In this document: positions 34,310 to 42,918 of the stretch, in pieces
Position numbering within the stretch: the stretch's first letter is position 1
Layout: each line of letters starts with the position of its first letter
Origin: Trujillonella endophytica
GTDB lineage: Bacteria > Actinomycetota > Actinomycetes > Mycobacteriales > Geodermatophilaceae
NCBI RefSeq assembly: GCF_900110555.1
Contig: NZ_FOEE01000014.1
Coordinates: 83,055 to 147,054 of the forward strand
Reading direction: 5' to 3'
Length of the DNA stretch: 64,000 nt
Program-made: the position numbers and the translations under genes
The notes under the pieces: model-generated
The model's database searches: none
What the model was told of the DNA's origin: nothing
Seen by the model: only the letters and a program-made list of their open reading frames with translations

Positions 34310-36583
34310 GTGGACCTCTCCCTCACCGACGACCAGGCCGCGCTCCGGGAGTCGGTCGCCGAGCTGTTCGAGAAGCAGGCGACCCCCGAGCGGGTCCGGG
34401 CCGCGGAGGCCCGCGGCCACGACGACGCGCTCTGGCGGGTGCTCGTGCAGTCCGGGATCCCGACGATGGGCGCGCCCGAGGAGGTCGGCGGCGGGGGTGC
34501 GACCGTGTCCGACCTGGTCGTCGTCGCGATCGAGGCGGGCCGGCGGGTGGCCCCGGTCGAGCTGCCCGGGGCCTGGGCGGCGGTGCACCTCCTGGCCTGC
34601 TCGGCCGCCGGCCGGGAGGTGCTCGACGGGGTCGGCGAGGGTGCCGTCGTCCCGGCGTTCGCGCTGCGGCCGCTGCGGGCCGGCTCCGCCGGCCCCGTGC
34701 CGGGCGCGGCGGCGGCCGACCTCGTCGTCGCCCTCGACGGCGACGAGCTGGTGGCGCTCACGCGTCCGGAGGGGACGGTGGCGGAGCTGCTGCCCAACCT
34801 CGGCTCGGCCGCGCTGGCCGAGGTGAGGACGGGGGTCTGGTCGCAGCGTCGCGTGCTGGCGACCGGCGAGGAGGCGCACCGGGCGCACGCGGACGCCGTG
34901 TCGCTGTGGCGGGTGCTCACCGCCGCGGCGCTGGAGGGCGTGCGGCGGGAGGCGCTGCGGCTCGGCGTCGACTACGTCAAGGAGCGGCACGCCTTCGGCG
35001 TCCCGATCGCCTGGTTCCAGACGGTGCAGCACCGGCTGGCCGACGAGGCCACGGCCGGAGACGGGGCCGAGCTGCTGGTGCAGGAGGCGGCCTGGGCGCG
35101 CGACACCGGGGACGCCCGGGCGGTGGCCCTGGCCCGGATGGCCCTGCTCTTCGCCGGTGAGACCGCGTTCTCCACCGCCGCCGCGAGCCTGCACTTCCAC
35201 GGTGGCTACGGCTACACGCTCGAGTACGACATCCAGCTGTACTACCGGCGGGCCAAGGCCTGGCCGCTCGCGCTGGGCGCTCCCCGGCACGAGCTGCGGG
35301 CGCTCGCCACCGACCTGTTCGCCCCCCGTGGCCTCAGCAAGGACCTCCCTGCCCCCCACCACTCGCAGGCTCGCGGCGGGCCCCTGCAGGGAGGCCGGAC
35401 GACCCGGCCTGGCCCGGACTTCACCGAGCACGACTCCCTCGCGGAGTTCCGCAGGTCGGCGCGGGAGTGGGCCGACGAGCACGTGGACCCCGCGTGGGCC
35501 GACCTGGAGCACGCCACGGGCACCCACCACAACGCGGACCTGCACGCGCTGCTCGGGCGGCAGGGGCTGCTGGGTGCCGGCTGGCCTGCGGAGTACGGCG
35601 GCACCGACGTCGACCCCGGCTACGCGCTGGCGGTCTTCCAGGAGATCGGCGCGCGCGGGCTGCGGATGGACGGCTGGGTGACCACCGAGATGGTCGCGCG
35701 CACGATCCTGCACGTGGCCACCGAGGAGGCCAAGCAGGAGATCGTCCCGGCCGCGCTGCGCGGTGAGGTCGTCATCGTGCTCGGCTACACCGAGCCCGGC
35801 TCCGGCTCCGACGCCGCAGCCGCCAGGATGCGCGCCGTCCGCGACGGCGACGAGTGGGTGGTCAACGGCTCGAAGATGTTCACCAGCACCGCGCACATGG
35901 CCACCCACGTGTTCCTGCTGACCCGCACGAACACCGAGGTCCCCAAGCACAAGGGGCTGACCCTCCTGCTGGCCCGGCTCGACGCCCCCGGGGTCGAGGT
36001 GCAGCCGGTGCACACCCTCGGCGGCCAGCGCACCAACGCGACCTTCTACTCCGACGTGCGGGTGCCGGACGCGATGCGGATCGGCGACGTCGACGGCGGC
36101 TGGGGCGTCATGCGGGTGGCCCTGGTGCACGAGCGGGGCACCGCCACGGCCCCGGGTGGACCGACGCTGGTCGAGCAGGTGGCCGCCTGGGCGCGGGAGA
36201 CCCCCGGGGGCGACGGCGAGGTGCTCCTCGCCGACCCGACGGTCGCCGAGCACCTGGCCAGGCTCGCCCTCGACGAGGAGATCGGCCGGCTGCTGGGCCT
36301 GAAGGTCCGCTGGGTCGCCTCGACCGGCGGGCTGCCCGGCATCGAGGGGTCGATGCAGAAGCTGTACGCCAGCGAGGCCGAGCAGCGCCGGGTCGACGTC
36401 CTCACCGACCTGCTGGGGGAGCAGGCGCTGCTCGCCGGCGACGCGGGGCCGCTGCACGGCGCCGTCGAGTGGGCGCTGCGCAAGGCCCCGGTGAGCACCA
36501 TCTACGGCGGCAGCAGCGAGGTCATGCGGGAGATCGTCGCCGAGCGGCGGCTGGGGCTGCCACGCAGCCGGCCGACCGGGTGA
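34310..36583 (+). CDS. Fused two-domain acyl-CoA dehydrogenase (FadE34-like architecture)
   Basis: 757 residues in one frame. Residues about 1-350 are a beta-like unit (DLSLTDDQAALRESVAELFE ... FHGGYGYTLEYDIQLYYRR). A linker of about 25 residues rich in Pro, His and Gly follows, then a full alpha-like unit (LGYTEPGSGSDAAA, WVVNGSKMFTST, IYGGSSEVMREIVAERRLGL). In mycobacteria FadE34 is a natural fusion of such subunits acting on steroid side chains. The start at 34310 is GTG, 2 nt after the DUF35 stop; it overlaps the SnoaL gene by 4 nt. Confidence 0.88.
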   Translation: MDLSLTDDQAALRESVAELFEKQATPERVRAAEARGHDDALWRVLVQSGIPTMGAPEEVGGGGATVSDLVVVAIEAGRRVAPVELPGAWAAVHLLACSAAGREVLDGVGEGAVVPAFALRPLRAGSAGPVPGAAAADLVVALDGDELVALTRPEGTVAELLPNLGSAALAEVRTGVWSQRRVLATGEEAHRAHADAVSLWRVLTAAALEGVRREALRLGVDYVKERHAFGVPIAWFQTVQHRLADEATAGDGAELLVQEAAWARDTGDARAVALARMALLFAGETAFSTAAASLHFHGGYGYTLEYDIQLYYRRAKAWPLALGAPRHELRALATDLFAPRGLSKDLPAPHHSQARGGPLQGGRTTRPGPDFTEHDSLAEFRRSAREWADEHVDPAWADLEHATGTHHNADLHALLGRQGLLGAGWPAEYGGTDVDPGYALAVFQEIGARGLRMDGWVTTEMVARTILHVATEEAKQEIVPAALRGEVVIVLGYTEPGSGSDAAAARMRAVRDGDEWVVNGSKMFTSTAHMATHVFLLTRTNTEVPKHKGLTLLLARLDAPGVEVQPVHTLGGQRTNATFYSDVRVPDAMRIGDVDGGWGVMRVALVHERGTATAPGGPTLVEQVAAWARETPGGDGEVLLADPTVAEHLARLALDEEIGRLLGLKVRWVASTGGLPGIEGSMQKLYASEAEQRRVDVLTDLLGEQALLAGDAGPLHGAVEWALRKAPVSTIYGGSSEVMREIVAERRLGLPRSRPTG

Positions 36584-37023
36584 GGGGGGACGCCGCCGAC
36601 GTCCTGGCGGTCATCGGCGTGCTCAACCGGTACGCGTGGGCGCTGGACACCCGGGACTGGGAGGGGCTGTGCGAGGTCTTCGCCGAGGACCTCCGCGCGG
36701 ACTACGGCGCGTTCACCGTGACCGGCGTCGGCGACATGGTCGAGCGGATGCGGGAGTCGCACGCGCACGTCGACTCCACCCAGCACCTGATCGGCGGGCA
36801 CGACGTGCAGGTCGACGGGGACGTCGCGCGCAGCCGCTGCCAGGTGATCGCCACCCTGCGCCGGGCCGGCCGGCCGTCGCGCATCTACCGGATGGGCGGC
36901 TGGTACGCCGACGAGCTGGTGCGCACGCCGGCCGGCTGGCGGATCGCCGTCCGCACCGCGCACGGGTTGTGGCAGGAGGGTGACCGCGCCGTGCCCCGCC
37001 CGCCGGACGTCGCCAACAGCTAA
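36580..37023 (+). CDS. SnoaL-like (NTF2-fold) protein
   Basis: 147 residues from a GTG overlapping the dehydrogenase stop. The sequence shows the NTF2/SnoaL_4 pattern: VLNRYAWALDTRDWEGLCEV, FAEDLRADYG, and ADELVRTPAGWRIAVRTAHG. It resembles the C-terminal domain of the LLM fusion (11574-12884). Such proteins act as isomerases, hydratases or dehydratases on polycyclic or CoA substrates, or have no assigned activity. Confidence 0.85.
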   Translation: MRGDAADVLAVIGVLNRYAWALDTRDWEGLCEVFAEDLRADYGAFTVTGVGDMVERMRESHAHVDSTQHLIGGHDVQVDGDVARSRCQVIATLRRAGRPSRIYRMGGWYADELVRTPAGWRIAVRTAHGLWQEGDRAVPRPPDVANS

Positions 37024-37025
37024 TC

Positions 37026-37042
37026 TTTGCAATGTTAGCGAG
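37026..37042 (+). promoter_or_regulatory. Candidate FadR-type operator before P450 (site 4)
   Basis: TTTGCAATGTTAGCGAG; 14 of its last 16 bases match 6131-6146. It lies within GCTAA-11 nt-TTAGC (37019-37039), an imperfectly spaced dyad, 25 nt before the P450 ATG. It overlaps the end of the SnoaL gene's downstream gap. Confidence 0.45.
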
Positions 37043-37066
37043 ACGACCTTCTGAGGAGCGGATGAG

Positions 37067-38380
37067 ATGACGACGTCGGAGACCGCCGGGCCGTGCCCGG
37101 TGTCGACCCGGTCCCTCGAGGACGGCGCGGCGCCGCGGCCGGTCATCGACCTGGACGTGCACGGCGAGCGCTTCTCCGCGCAGAACTACGACATCTACCG
37201 CGAGCTCCTGCAGACGGCTCCGGTCGCGTGGGACCGGCGCAACGGCGGCTTCTGGATGCTCACCGGCTACCAGCCGGTCTTCGAGGCCACCAAGGACGAC
37301 GACCTGTTCCTCTCCTCGCCCGGCACCGGCCTCCCCAGGGACGGCGCGGAGGGTGGCATGCCGGAGGGGACCGGTCCCATCCCGATCGAGATCGATCCGC
37401 CGCAGACCCAGCAGTACCGCAAGCCGGTGCTGGGGCTGCTGTCGCCGAAGTCGGTGTCGGCGATGGAGCCGGGGATCCGGGCGGCGGCCGACGAGTTGAT
37501 CGACGCGTTCGTCGAGTCGGGCGAGGGGGACCTCGTCCAGCAGCTCAGCACGCCGCTGCCGGCGCTGATGGCGCTGCGCATCCTCGGCATGGACGAGAGC
37601 CGTTGGCCGCAGTTCGTGCACTGGATCCACACGATCATCCACGGCGACCGGGCCGAGGCCGGCGAGGCGCAGATCGCGCTCTTCGGCGAGGTGTCCCGGG
37701 CCCTGGAGGAGCGGGCGGCGCTGGCGGACAAGCCCGACGACGTCCTGACCGCGATCGTCACCTGCCAGGTCGACGGCCAGACGATCGGCTTCATGGAGCA
37801 GGTCCGCTACGTCTTCCTGGTGATGCTCGGCGGCATGGACACGACCAGCGGCCTGACGGGCAACAGCCTCGAGCGGATCGCCCGCGACCCGGCGCTGCGG
37901 CAGCGGCTGATCGAGCGCCGCGACCTGCTGGACCGCGCCACCGAGGAGTTCCTCCGGGTGGGGACGCCCACGCAGGGCCTGGCCCGCACGCTGTCGCGCG
38001 ACGCGGAGTTCCACGGCCAGCAGATGAAGGCGGGGGAGCGGGTGATGCTCATGTGGGCCGCGGCCAACTACGACCCCGCCGAGTTCGACGACCCGCACAC
38101 GGTCGACGTCGAGCGGTGGCCCAACCGGCACATGGCCTTCGGCGTCGGCATCCACCGCTGCCTGGGGTCCAACCTCGCGCGGACGATGTTCCAGGTCATG
38201 ATCGACCGGGTCCTCGACCGGCTGCCGGACTTCGAGCTGACGGTCGACGAGGTGCCGCGCTTCGAGGACGCCGGCAACGTCTACGCGCCGACCAGCTTCC
38301 CCGTCCGCTTCACGCCCGGTCCGCGGGTCGGGCCGTCGGCCGGGCCGGCAGCCCCGGGCGTGCCCTCGACCGTGGAGTGA
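37067..38380 (+). CDS. Cytochrome P450
   Basis: 437 residues. Haem loop FGVGIHRCLGSNLAR, I-helix LGGMDTTSG with the normal acid-Thr pair, K-helix EEFLR, and HMAF before the haem loop. GAGGAGCGGATG precedes the ATG. It sits directly behind a candidate FadR-type site and before an MFS exporter. The N-terminal leader of about 30 residues has no membrane segment, so the enzyme is soluble. It is distinct from the tandem pair at 58-61 kb. Confidence 0.93.
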   Translation: MTTSETAGPCPVSTRSLEDGAAPRPVIDLDVHGERFSAQNYDIYRELLQTAPVAWDRRNGGFWMLTGYQPVFEATKDDDLFLSSPGTGLPRDGAEGGMPEGTGPIPIEIDPPQTQQYRKPVLGLLSPKSVSAMEPGIRAAADELIDAFVESGEGDLVQQLSTPLPALMALRILGMDESRWPQFVHWIHTIIHGDRAEAGEAQIALFGEVSRALEERAALADKPDDVLTAIVTCQVDGQTIGFMEQVRYVFLVMLGGMDTTSGLTGNSLERIARDPALRQRLIERRDLLDRATEEFLRVGTPTQGLARTLSRDAEFHGQQMKAGERVMLMWAAANYDPAEFDDPHTVDVERWPNRHMAFGVGIHRCLGSNLARTMFQVMIDRVLDRLPDFELTVDEVPRFEDAGNVYAPTSFPVRFTPGPRVGPSAGPAAPGVPSTVE

Positions 38381-38407
38381 GGCTGCGGTCCCCACGATGA
38401 TGGCCGG

Positions 38408-39901
38408 GTGAGGTCCCGACGGCGACGCGACCTGCCGCCGTTGGGGGCGGCCGCGTTCGTGCTCAGCCTGGTCATGCTCCTGGTGTCGATGACGCTCTCG
38501 AGCATGAACGTGGCGCTGCCCAGCGTGCAGGAGGACCTGGGGCTGTCGGAGGACTCCCTCCAGTGGGTGGTGACCAGCTACTCCCTGCCCTTCGGCGGCC
38601 TGCTGCTGCTGGGCGGCCGTGCCGGGGACCTGCTGGGCCGGCGCCGGGTCCTGCTGGCCGGCGTCGCCCTCTTCACCGGCGCCTCGCTGGCGACCGCCCT
38701 GGCCACGGGGCCGGCGTTCCTCTTCGCCGCCCGCGCGGTCCAGGGGGTCGGCGCCGCGCTGGCCGCGCCCAGCGCCCTGGCGCTGATCACCGAGCAGTAC
38801 GCCGAGGGCTCGCCGCGCAACCGGGCCCTCGGGGTGTACGCGGGCGCGGCCAGCGCCGGCGCCGCGGTCGGGCTCGTCCTCGGCGGCGCGCTCACCGTGC
38901 TCAGCTGGCGGGCGACGGCGCTGTTGAACGTGCCGTTCGGCGTCCTCGTCTGCCTCCTGGCCCCGCGGCTGGTCGCGGAGACCGCGCGGCAGGGCCGCCG
39001 GCTCGACCTGACCGGGGCGGTGACCGGGACCCTGGGGCTCTCGGCGCTGGCGTTCGCGCTGTCCCAGGCCTCCCGGTACGGCTGGACGGACCGGCAGACG
39101 TGGGTCCCCGCCGTCGCGGCCGTCGTCCCGCTGGCGGGGTTCGGCGTGCGCGAGGTGCTCGCCCGCGAGCCCCTGTTGCCGCTGCGGCTGTTCCGCGACC
39201 GGTCGCGGGCCGGGGCCTACGCCACCACCCTGCTCGTGGTGGCCTACCAGGGCGTCAGCTTCCTGTTCCTGGCGCAGTACGTGCAGCGGGTGCTCGGCTA
39301 CAGCCCGCTGGAGGCGGGACTGATCTACCTTCCGGCCACCCTGGCCAACACGTTCCTGCCGGTGGTCTGGGCGCGCCTGATGACCCGGTTCGGGGGCCGG
39401 GCGCTGGTCGTGGCCGGCGTGACCTGCTCGGCGATCGGTCTCGCGGGCCCGGCGCAGCTCGACACCGACACGCAGTACCTCACCGGACTGCTGCCCTTCA
39501 TGGTCTTCACCGCGGCCGGCGCCGGGCTGACCTTCCTCCCGCTGACCCTCGTGGCGGTGCACGGCGTCGAGTCCCGGGACGTCGGCATCTCCTCGGGCGT
39601 GCTCAACGCCCTGCAGTCCGTGGGCGGCGCCCTGGGCATCGCCGCCGTCGTGTCGCTGGCGGCGGCGGTGACCACGGGCGAGCTGGGCGGGGCGCCGGCC
39701 GCGGGTGCGGAACTCGCGGCGGCGCTCGTCGCCGGGTACCGGACCGCGTTCTGGATCTGCTGCGGCCTGGCCGTCTGGGCGTTGCTGGTCGCGCTGCCCA
39801 CGATCGGCCCCGTGGGACGCCGGCCGCGCGAGGCCGACGTCCCCGGCGCCGTCGTCGACCCCGCGCTGGTCCCGCCGCCGTCGGGCCGTCAGCCCTCGTA
39901 G
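38408..39901 (+). CDS. MFS transporter (DHA2/EmrB-QacA-like, about 14 TM)
   Basis: 497 residues from a GTG. The basic leader RSRRRRDL precedes TM1 (AFVLSLVMLLVSMTLSSM). The MFS motif GRAGDLLGRRRVLLAG follows TM2 and VQGVGAALAAPSALALI is motif C-like. About 14 hydrophobic segments fit the DHA2 drug:H+ antiporter class. It lies 27 nt after the P450, so export of a toxic intermediate or uptake of a hydrophobic substrate is possible. It overlaps the convergent SnoaL gene by 13 nt. Confidence 0.88.
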   Translation: MRSRRRRDLPPLGAAAFVLSLVMLLVSMTLSSMNVALPSVQEDLGLSEDSLQWVVTSYSLPFGGLLLLGGRAGDLLGRRRVLLAGVALFTGASLATALATGPAFLFAARAVQGVGAALAAPSALALITEQYAEGSPRNRALGVYAGAASAGAAVGLVLGGALTVLSWRATALLNVPFGVLVCLLAPRLVAETARQGRRLDLTGAVTGTLGLSALAFALSQASRYGWTDRQTWVPAVAAVVPLAGFGVREVLAREPLLPLRLFRDRSRAGAYATTLLVVAYQGVSFLFLAQYVQRVLGYSPLEAGLIYLPATLANTFLPVVWARLMTRFGGRALVVAGVTCSAIGLAGPAQLDTDTQYLTGLLPFMVFTAAGAGLTFLPLTLVAVHGVESRDVGISSGVLNALQSVGGALGIAAVVSLAAAVTTGELGGAPAAGAELAAALVAGYRTAFWICCGLAVWALLVALPTIGPVGRRPREADVPGAVVDPALVPPPSGRQPS

Positions 39902-40440
39902 GTCCAGGGGGTGCGCGGCTCCTGCGGGGGCAGCGGGTTGAGCGTGCCGCGGAACTCCTCGAGCGGCGCCGAGAAGCCGCCCTCGATCGTGGTCTTGCGG
40001 ATCCGCCAGCCCTTCTCGGTGCGGACGAAGTCGTTGATGCGCTTGGACAGCGAGATCACCGGCTGGTTGTCGCGGTGCCAGAACATCCCGAGCATGTTGG
40101 AGTACTGCACCGCGGTGTCCCCGGAGACGACGACCTTGTCGGCGACGCTCGTCTGGAACACGTAGGGCAGCGGGCCGTCGTCGCCGTAGAAGTAGTGCCA
40201 GTACTGCGCGACCGCCTCGCGCCCGCGGGGGCCCTTGCCGGGCTCGTGCAGTTGCTGGACCTCGATCGTCGCGTCGTCGGTCAGGCAGTCGAGGGCCTCC
40301 ATCCGGCCGGCCTGCAGGCCGTTGAACCCGCCGGTGCAGGCGTGGTGAAACTCGTAGAAGACCTCGGTGATCTCGCGGACGTCCTCGAGCTCCTGGAGCC
40401 GGGCGGCCAGGGCGGCGTACTGCGGGTCGGTGGTGGACAC
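39889..40440 (-). CDS. SnoaL-like (NTF2-fold) protein
   Basis: 183 residues. Typical start RLQELEDVREITEVFYEFHH, then CLTDDATIEVQQL and FVRTEKGWRIRKTTIEGGF near the C-terminus. It is a single cistron convergent with the MFS gene. The palindrome at 40460-40476 lies 20 nt upstream of its start. Confidence 0.82.
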   Translation of the reverse strand: MSTTDPQYAALAARLQELEDVREITEVFYEFHHACTGGFNGLQAGRMEALDCLTDDATIEVQQLHEPGKGPRGREAVAQYWHYFYGDDGPLPYVFQTSVADKVVVSGDTAVQYSNMLGMFWHRDNQPVISLSKRINDFVRTEKGWRIRKTTIEGGFSAPLEEFRGTLNPLPPQEPRTPWTYEG

Positions 40441-40459
40441 GGGGCTCCTCGGTGCGATG

Positions 40460-40476
40460 ACTGAACGGTGTTCAGT
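40460..40476. promoter_or_regulatory. Perfect inverted repeat, TetR-type operator candidate
   Basis: ACTGAAC-GGT-GTTCAGT: 7-bp arms with a 3-bp spacer, between the divergent SnoaL (start 40440) and aldehyde dehydrogenase (start 40610) genes. Its size and symmetry fit a TetR dimer. No TetR gene is adjacent; the nearest are at 29448 and 44565. Confidence 0.55.
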
Positions 40477-40555
40477 ACGCTAGGTCGGAACGCCCGGCAC
40501 GGTCAATGGCAGCGGTGTCTTGTGGTCACTCGGAGCGTCCGGTAGACCGTTCACT

Positions 40556-40571
40556 ACCTATCTTTGATCTG
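40556..40571 (+). promoter_or_regulatory. Promoter-like motif before aldehyde dehydrogenase
   Basis: ACCTATCTTTGATCTG, with TATCTT as a possible -10. A near-copy with one extra base (ACCTATCTTGTGATCTG) occurs at 52709-52725 before another plus-strand gene. Confidence 0.4.
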
Positions 40572-40609
40572 ATGGGCGCGCACCCCGGCCCGTCGCACCT
40601 GGAGACCTC

Positions 40610-42061
40610 ATGCCCCCCGCAGCCGTCGACCGCTCCGTCCTGCCCGAGCCCGGGTTCCTCATCGGCGCCGAGAAGATCACCACCCACGACGGGGAGGTGT
40701 ACGAGCACCGCTACGCCGCCACCGGCGAGGTCACGTACGCCGTGCCGCTGGCCGGCCAGCAGGAGGTGGACGCCGCGGTCGCCGCCGCCCGCGCCGCACT
40801 CCCGGCCTGGAAGCGGATGCCCGGCAACGAGCGCCGGCGGCTGATGCTGGCGTTCGCCGCGGCCGTCCGGGCCAGCGAGCACCTCGCGCCGATCATCACG
40901 GTGGAGAACGCCTACCCGCTCGCGTTCACCCCGTACTTCACCAACTGGGTCGCCGAGCTCTTCGAGTTCAACGCGGGCTACGCGGACAAGATCGGCGGCG
41001 AGGTGGTCGCCACCTTCCCGGGGCCGGCGTTCGACTACACCCTCGACGAGCCCTACGGCGTGGTCGCGGTCATCGTGCCGTGGAACGGGCCGTTCGTCTC
41101 CTTCGGCCAGTGGCTCGCCCCGGCGCTCGCGGCCGGCAACACCATCGTGATCAAGCCCCCGGAGATGGCGCCCTACACGTGCCTGGCGCTGGCCGAGCTC
41201 GCGGTCGAGGTGGGCTTCCCGCCCGGCGTCATCAACGTCGTCCCCGGTGGGGCGGTGGCCGGGACGGCCCTCACCAGCCACCGCGACGTCAACAAGATCT
41301 GCTTCACCGGCAGCGGCGGCACGGCCAGCCGGATCGTCTCGGCCTCGGCGCCGAACCTGACCCCCACCGCCTTCGAGCTCGGTGGCAAGTCGGCGCGCAT
41401 CGTCTTCGCCGACGCCGATCTCGACGAGGCCGCCCGGCGCACGCTGCTCGGCACCGGCCAGGCGTGCATCGCCGGCAGCCGGGTGCTGGTCGAGGCGCCC
41501 GTCTACGACCGGCTGGTGGAGATGTCGGCGGCACTGGCCGCCCAGGTCCCCATGGGCGACCCGTTCGACCCGGGCACGTTCGTCGGGCCCGTCATCAGCC
41601 AGGGCCACGCCGACCGGATCCTCGGCTTCGTCGACCGGGCGAAGGAGGCGGGCACCGGCCGCCTGGTCACCGGGGGTGAGCGACTCGGCGGCGAGCTGGC
41701 CGACGGCTACTTCCTCGCGCCGACGATCTTCGCCGACGTCGACAACTCGGCCGAGATCGCCCAGGAGGAGATCTTCGGGCCGGTCACCGCCTTCATGCGG
41801 TTCGAGACCGAGGAGGAGGCGGTGGCGATCGCCAACGACTCCGAGTACGGGCTCGCGGCGCACCTGGAGACCAACGACCTGCGCCGGGCGCACCGAATGG
41901 CGCGCGACCTGGACGCCGGCACCGTGTGGGTCAACGGCTTCGTCGACCTGCCGGTGGGCGCCCCGTTCGGAGGCGTGAAGCGCTCGGGCTACGGCCGTCA
42001 GGGCGGCATCTGGGGCATCAGGGAGTTCGTGCAGGCGAAGAACGTGTGGATGCCCCTCTGA
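40610..42061 (+). CDS. Aldehyde dehydrogenase (NAD(P)-dependent)
   Basis: 483 residues. NAD-binding fold TGSGGTASRIV, catalytic Glu in FELGGKSARIVF, catalytic Cys in GTGQACIAGSR, and late motif EEIFGPVTAFMRF. The usual ALDH length and motif order are kept. It oxidises an aldehyde to the acid, probably one derived from the alcohol dehydrogenases or GMC enzyme nearby. It is monocistronic: a hairpin terminator follows at 42068. Confidence 0.93.
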   Translation: MPPAAVDRSVLPEPGFLIGAEKITTHDGEVYEHRYAATGEVTYAVPLAGQQEVDAAVAAARAALPAWKRMPGNERRRLMLAFAAAVRASEHLAPIITVENAYPLAFTPYFTNWVAELFEFNAGYADKIGGEVVATFPGPAFDYTLDEPYGVVAVIVPWNGPFVSFGQWLAPALAAGNTIVIKPPEMAPYTCLALAELAVEVGFPPGVINVVPGGAVAGTALTSHRDVNKICFTGSGGTASRIVSASAPNLTPTAFELGGKSARIVFADADLDEAARRTLLGTGQACIAGSRVLVEAPVYDRLVEMSAALAAQVPMGDPFDPGTFVGPVISQGHADRILGFVDRAKEAGTGRLVTGGERLGGELADGYFLAPTIFADVDNSAEIAQEEIFGPVTAFMRFETEEEAVAIANDSEYGLAAHLETNDLRRAHRMARDLDAGTVWVNGFVDLPVGAPFGGVKRSGYGRQGGIWGIREFVQAKNVWMPL

Positions 42062-42067
42062 GTCCGC

Positions 42068-42103
42068 GCGGGCGCCCGGCCTCTCCGAGTGTCGGGCGCC
42101 CGC
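42068..42103. terminator. Hairpin terminator between ALDH and SDR genes
   Basis: GCGGGCGCCCG and CGGGCGCCCGC form a perfect 11-bp stem around a 14-nt loop, between convergent genes ending at 42061 (plus) and 42151 (minus). Confidence 0.7.
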
Positions 42104-42150
42104 GTACGGCCGGGCCGGGGCCCATGGGTGATGCGCGGCGGGACGGGCGG

Positions 42151-42918
42151 TCAGCGCAGGTAGGCGCTGCCGCCGTCGAGCGGGAGGGTGGCGCCGGTCA
42201 GGTAGGCAGAGTCCGGCCCGACGAGGAAGACGACGGCGCGGCCGATGTCCCGCTCCGGGTCGCCGATACGGCCGAGCGGGACCTGCGCCTCCACGGCGGA
42301 GGCGTGCTCGGGCTCGGCGGCGAACCACGCCTCGACGGCCTCGGTCCGGGCCAGCGGCATGATCGTGTTCACCCTGATCCCGTCGGCCGCCCACTCGGTG
42401 GCCGCGGCGCGGCTGAGTGCGTCGAGGGCGGACTTGACCATCGCGTAGGCGAACCGGTTGGGCGCCGAGCCGGCCTTGCTGATCCCGGACGAGACGTTGA
42501 CGACCACGCCGCCGTCGCGCAGGTGCGGGTGGCAGCGGCGCATCAGCCGCCAGGTCGCCACCGGCCCCGCGGCCCAGGCCGCGTCCACCAGCTCCTCCGA
42601 TGCCTCCAGGAGGGAGCCGTGCGGGACCAGCGCAGCGTTGTTCACCAGGACGTCGATGCCGCCGAACAGGCCGAGGGTCGCTGCGATGCAGGCGTCGACC
42701 TCCTCGCTGACGGTGATGTCGCAGACGGCAACCGCCGCGCGACCACCGCGGTCCTCGATCAACTGCCTGGTTCCCTCGAGCGTCGCTGCCGTCCGGCCGG
42801 CGACGACCACCGATGCGCCCTCGCCGGCGAGGGCCAGGGCGATGCCCCGGCCCACCCCGTTCCCCCCGCCGGTGACCAGAGCGGTGCGCCCCTCCAGGAT
42901 GCCCGTGCCGATCGTCAT
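42151..42918 (-). CDS. Short-chain dehydrogenase/reductase
   Basis: 255 residues of classical SDR: TGGGNGVGRGIALAL (cofactor), VLVNNAAL, catalytic Ser in VNVSSGISKAG, and YAMVK as the YxxxK pair. The C-terminal TGATLPLDGGSAYLR is typical. The ATG overlaps the alcohol dehydrogenase stop by 4 nt, so the two oxidoreductases are co-translated. Confidence 0.9.
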   Translation of the reverse strand: MTIGTGILEGRTALVTGGGNGVGRGIALALAGEGASVVVAGRTAATLEGTRQLIEDRGGRAAVAVCDITVSEEVDACIAATLGLFGGIDVLVNNAALVPHGSLLEASEELVDAAWAAGPVATWRLMRRCHPHLRDGGVVVNVSSGISKAGSAPNRFAYAMVKSALDALSRAAATEWAADGIRVNTIMPLARTEAVEAWFAAEPEHASAVEAQVPLGRIGDPERDIGRAVVFLVGPDSAYLTGATLPLDGGSAYLR

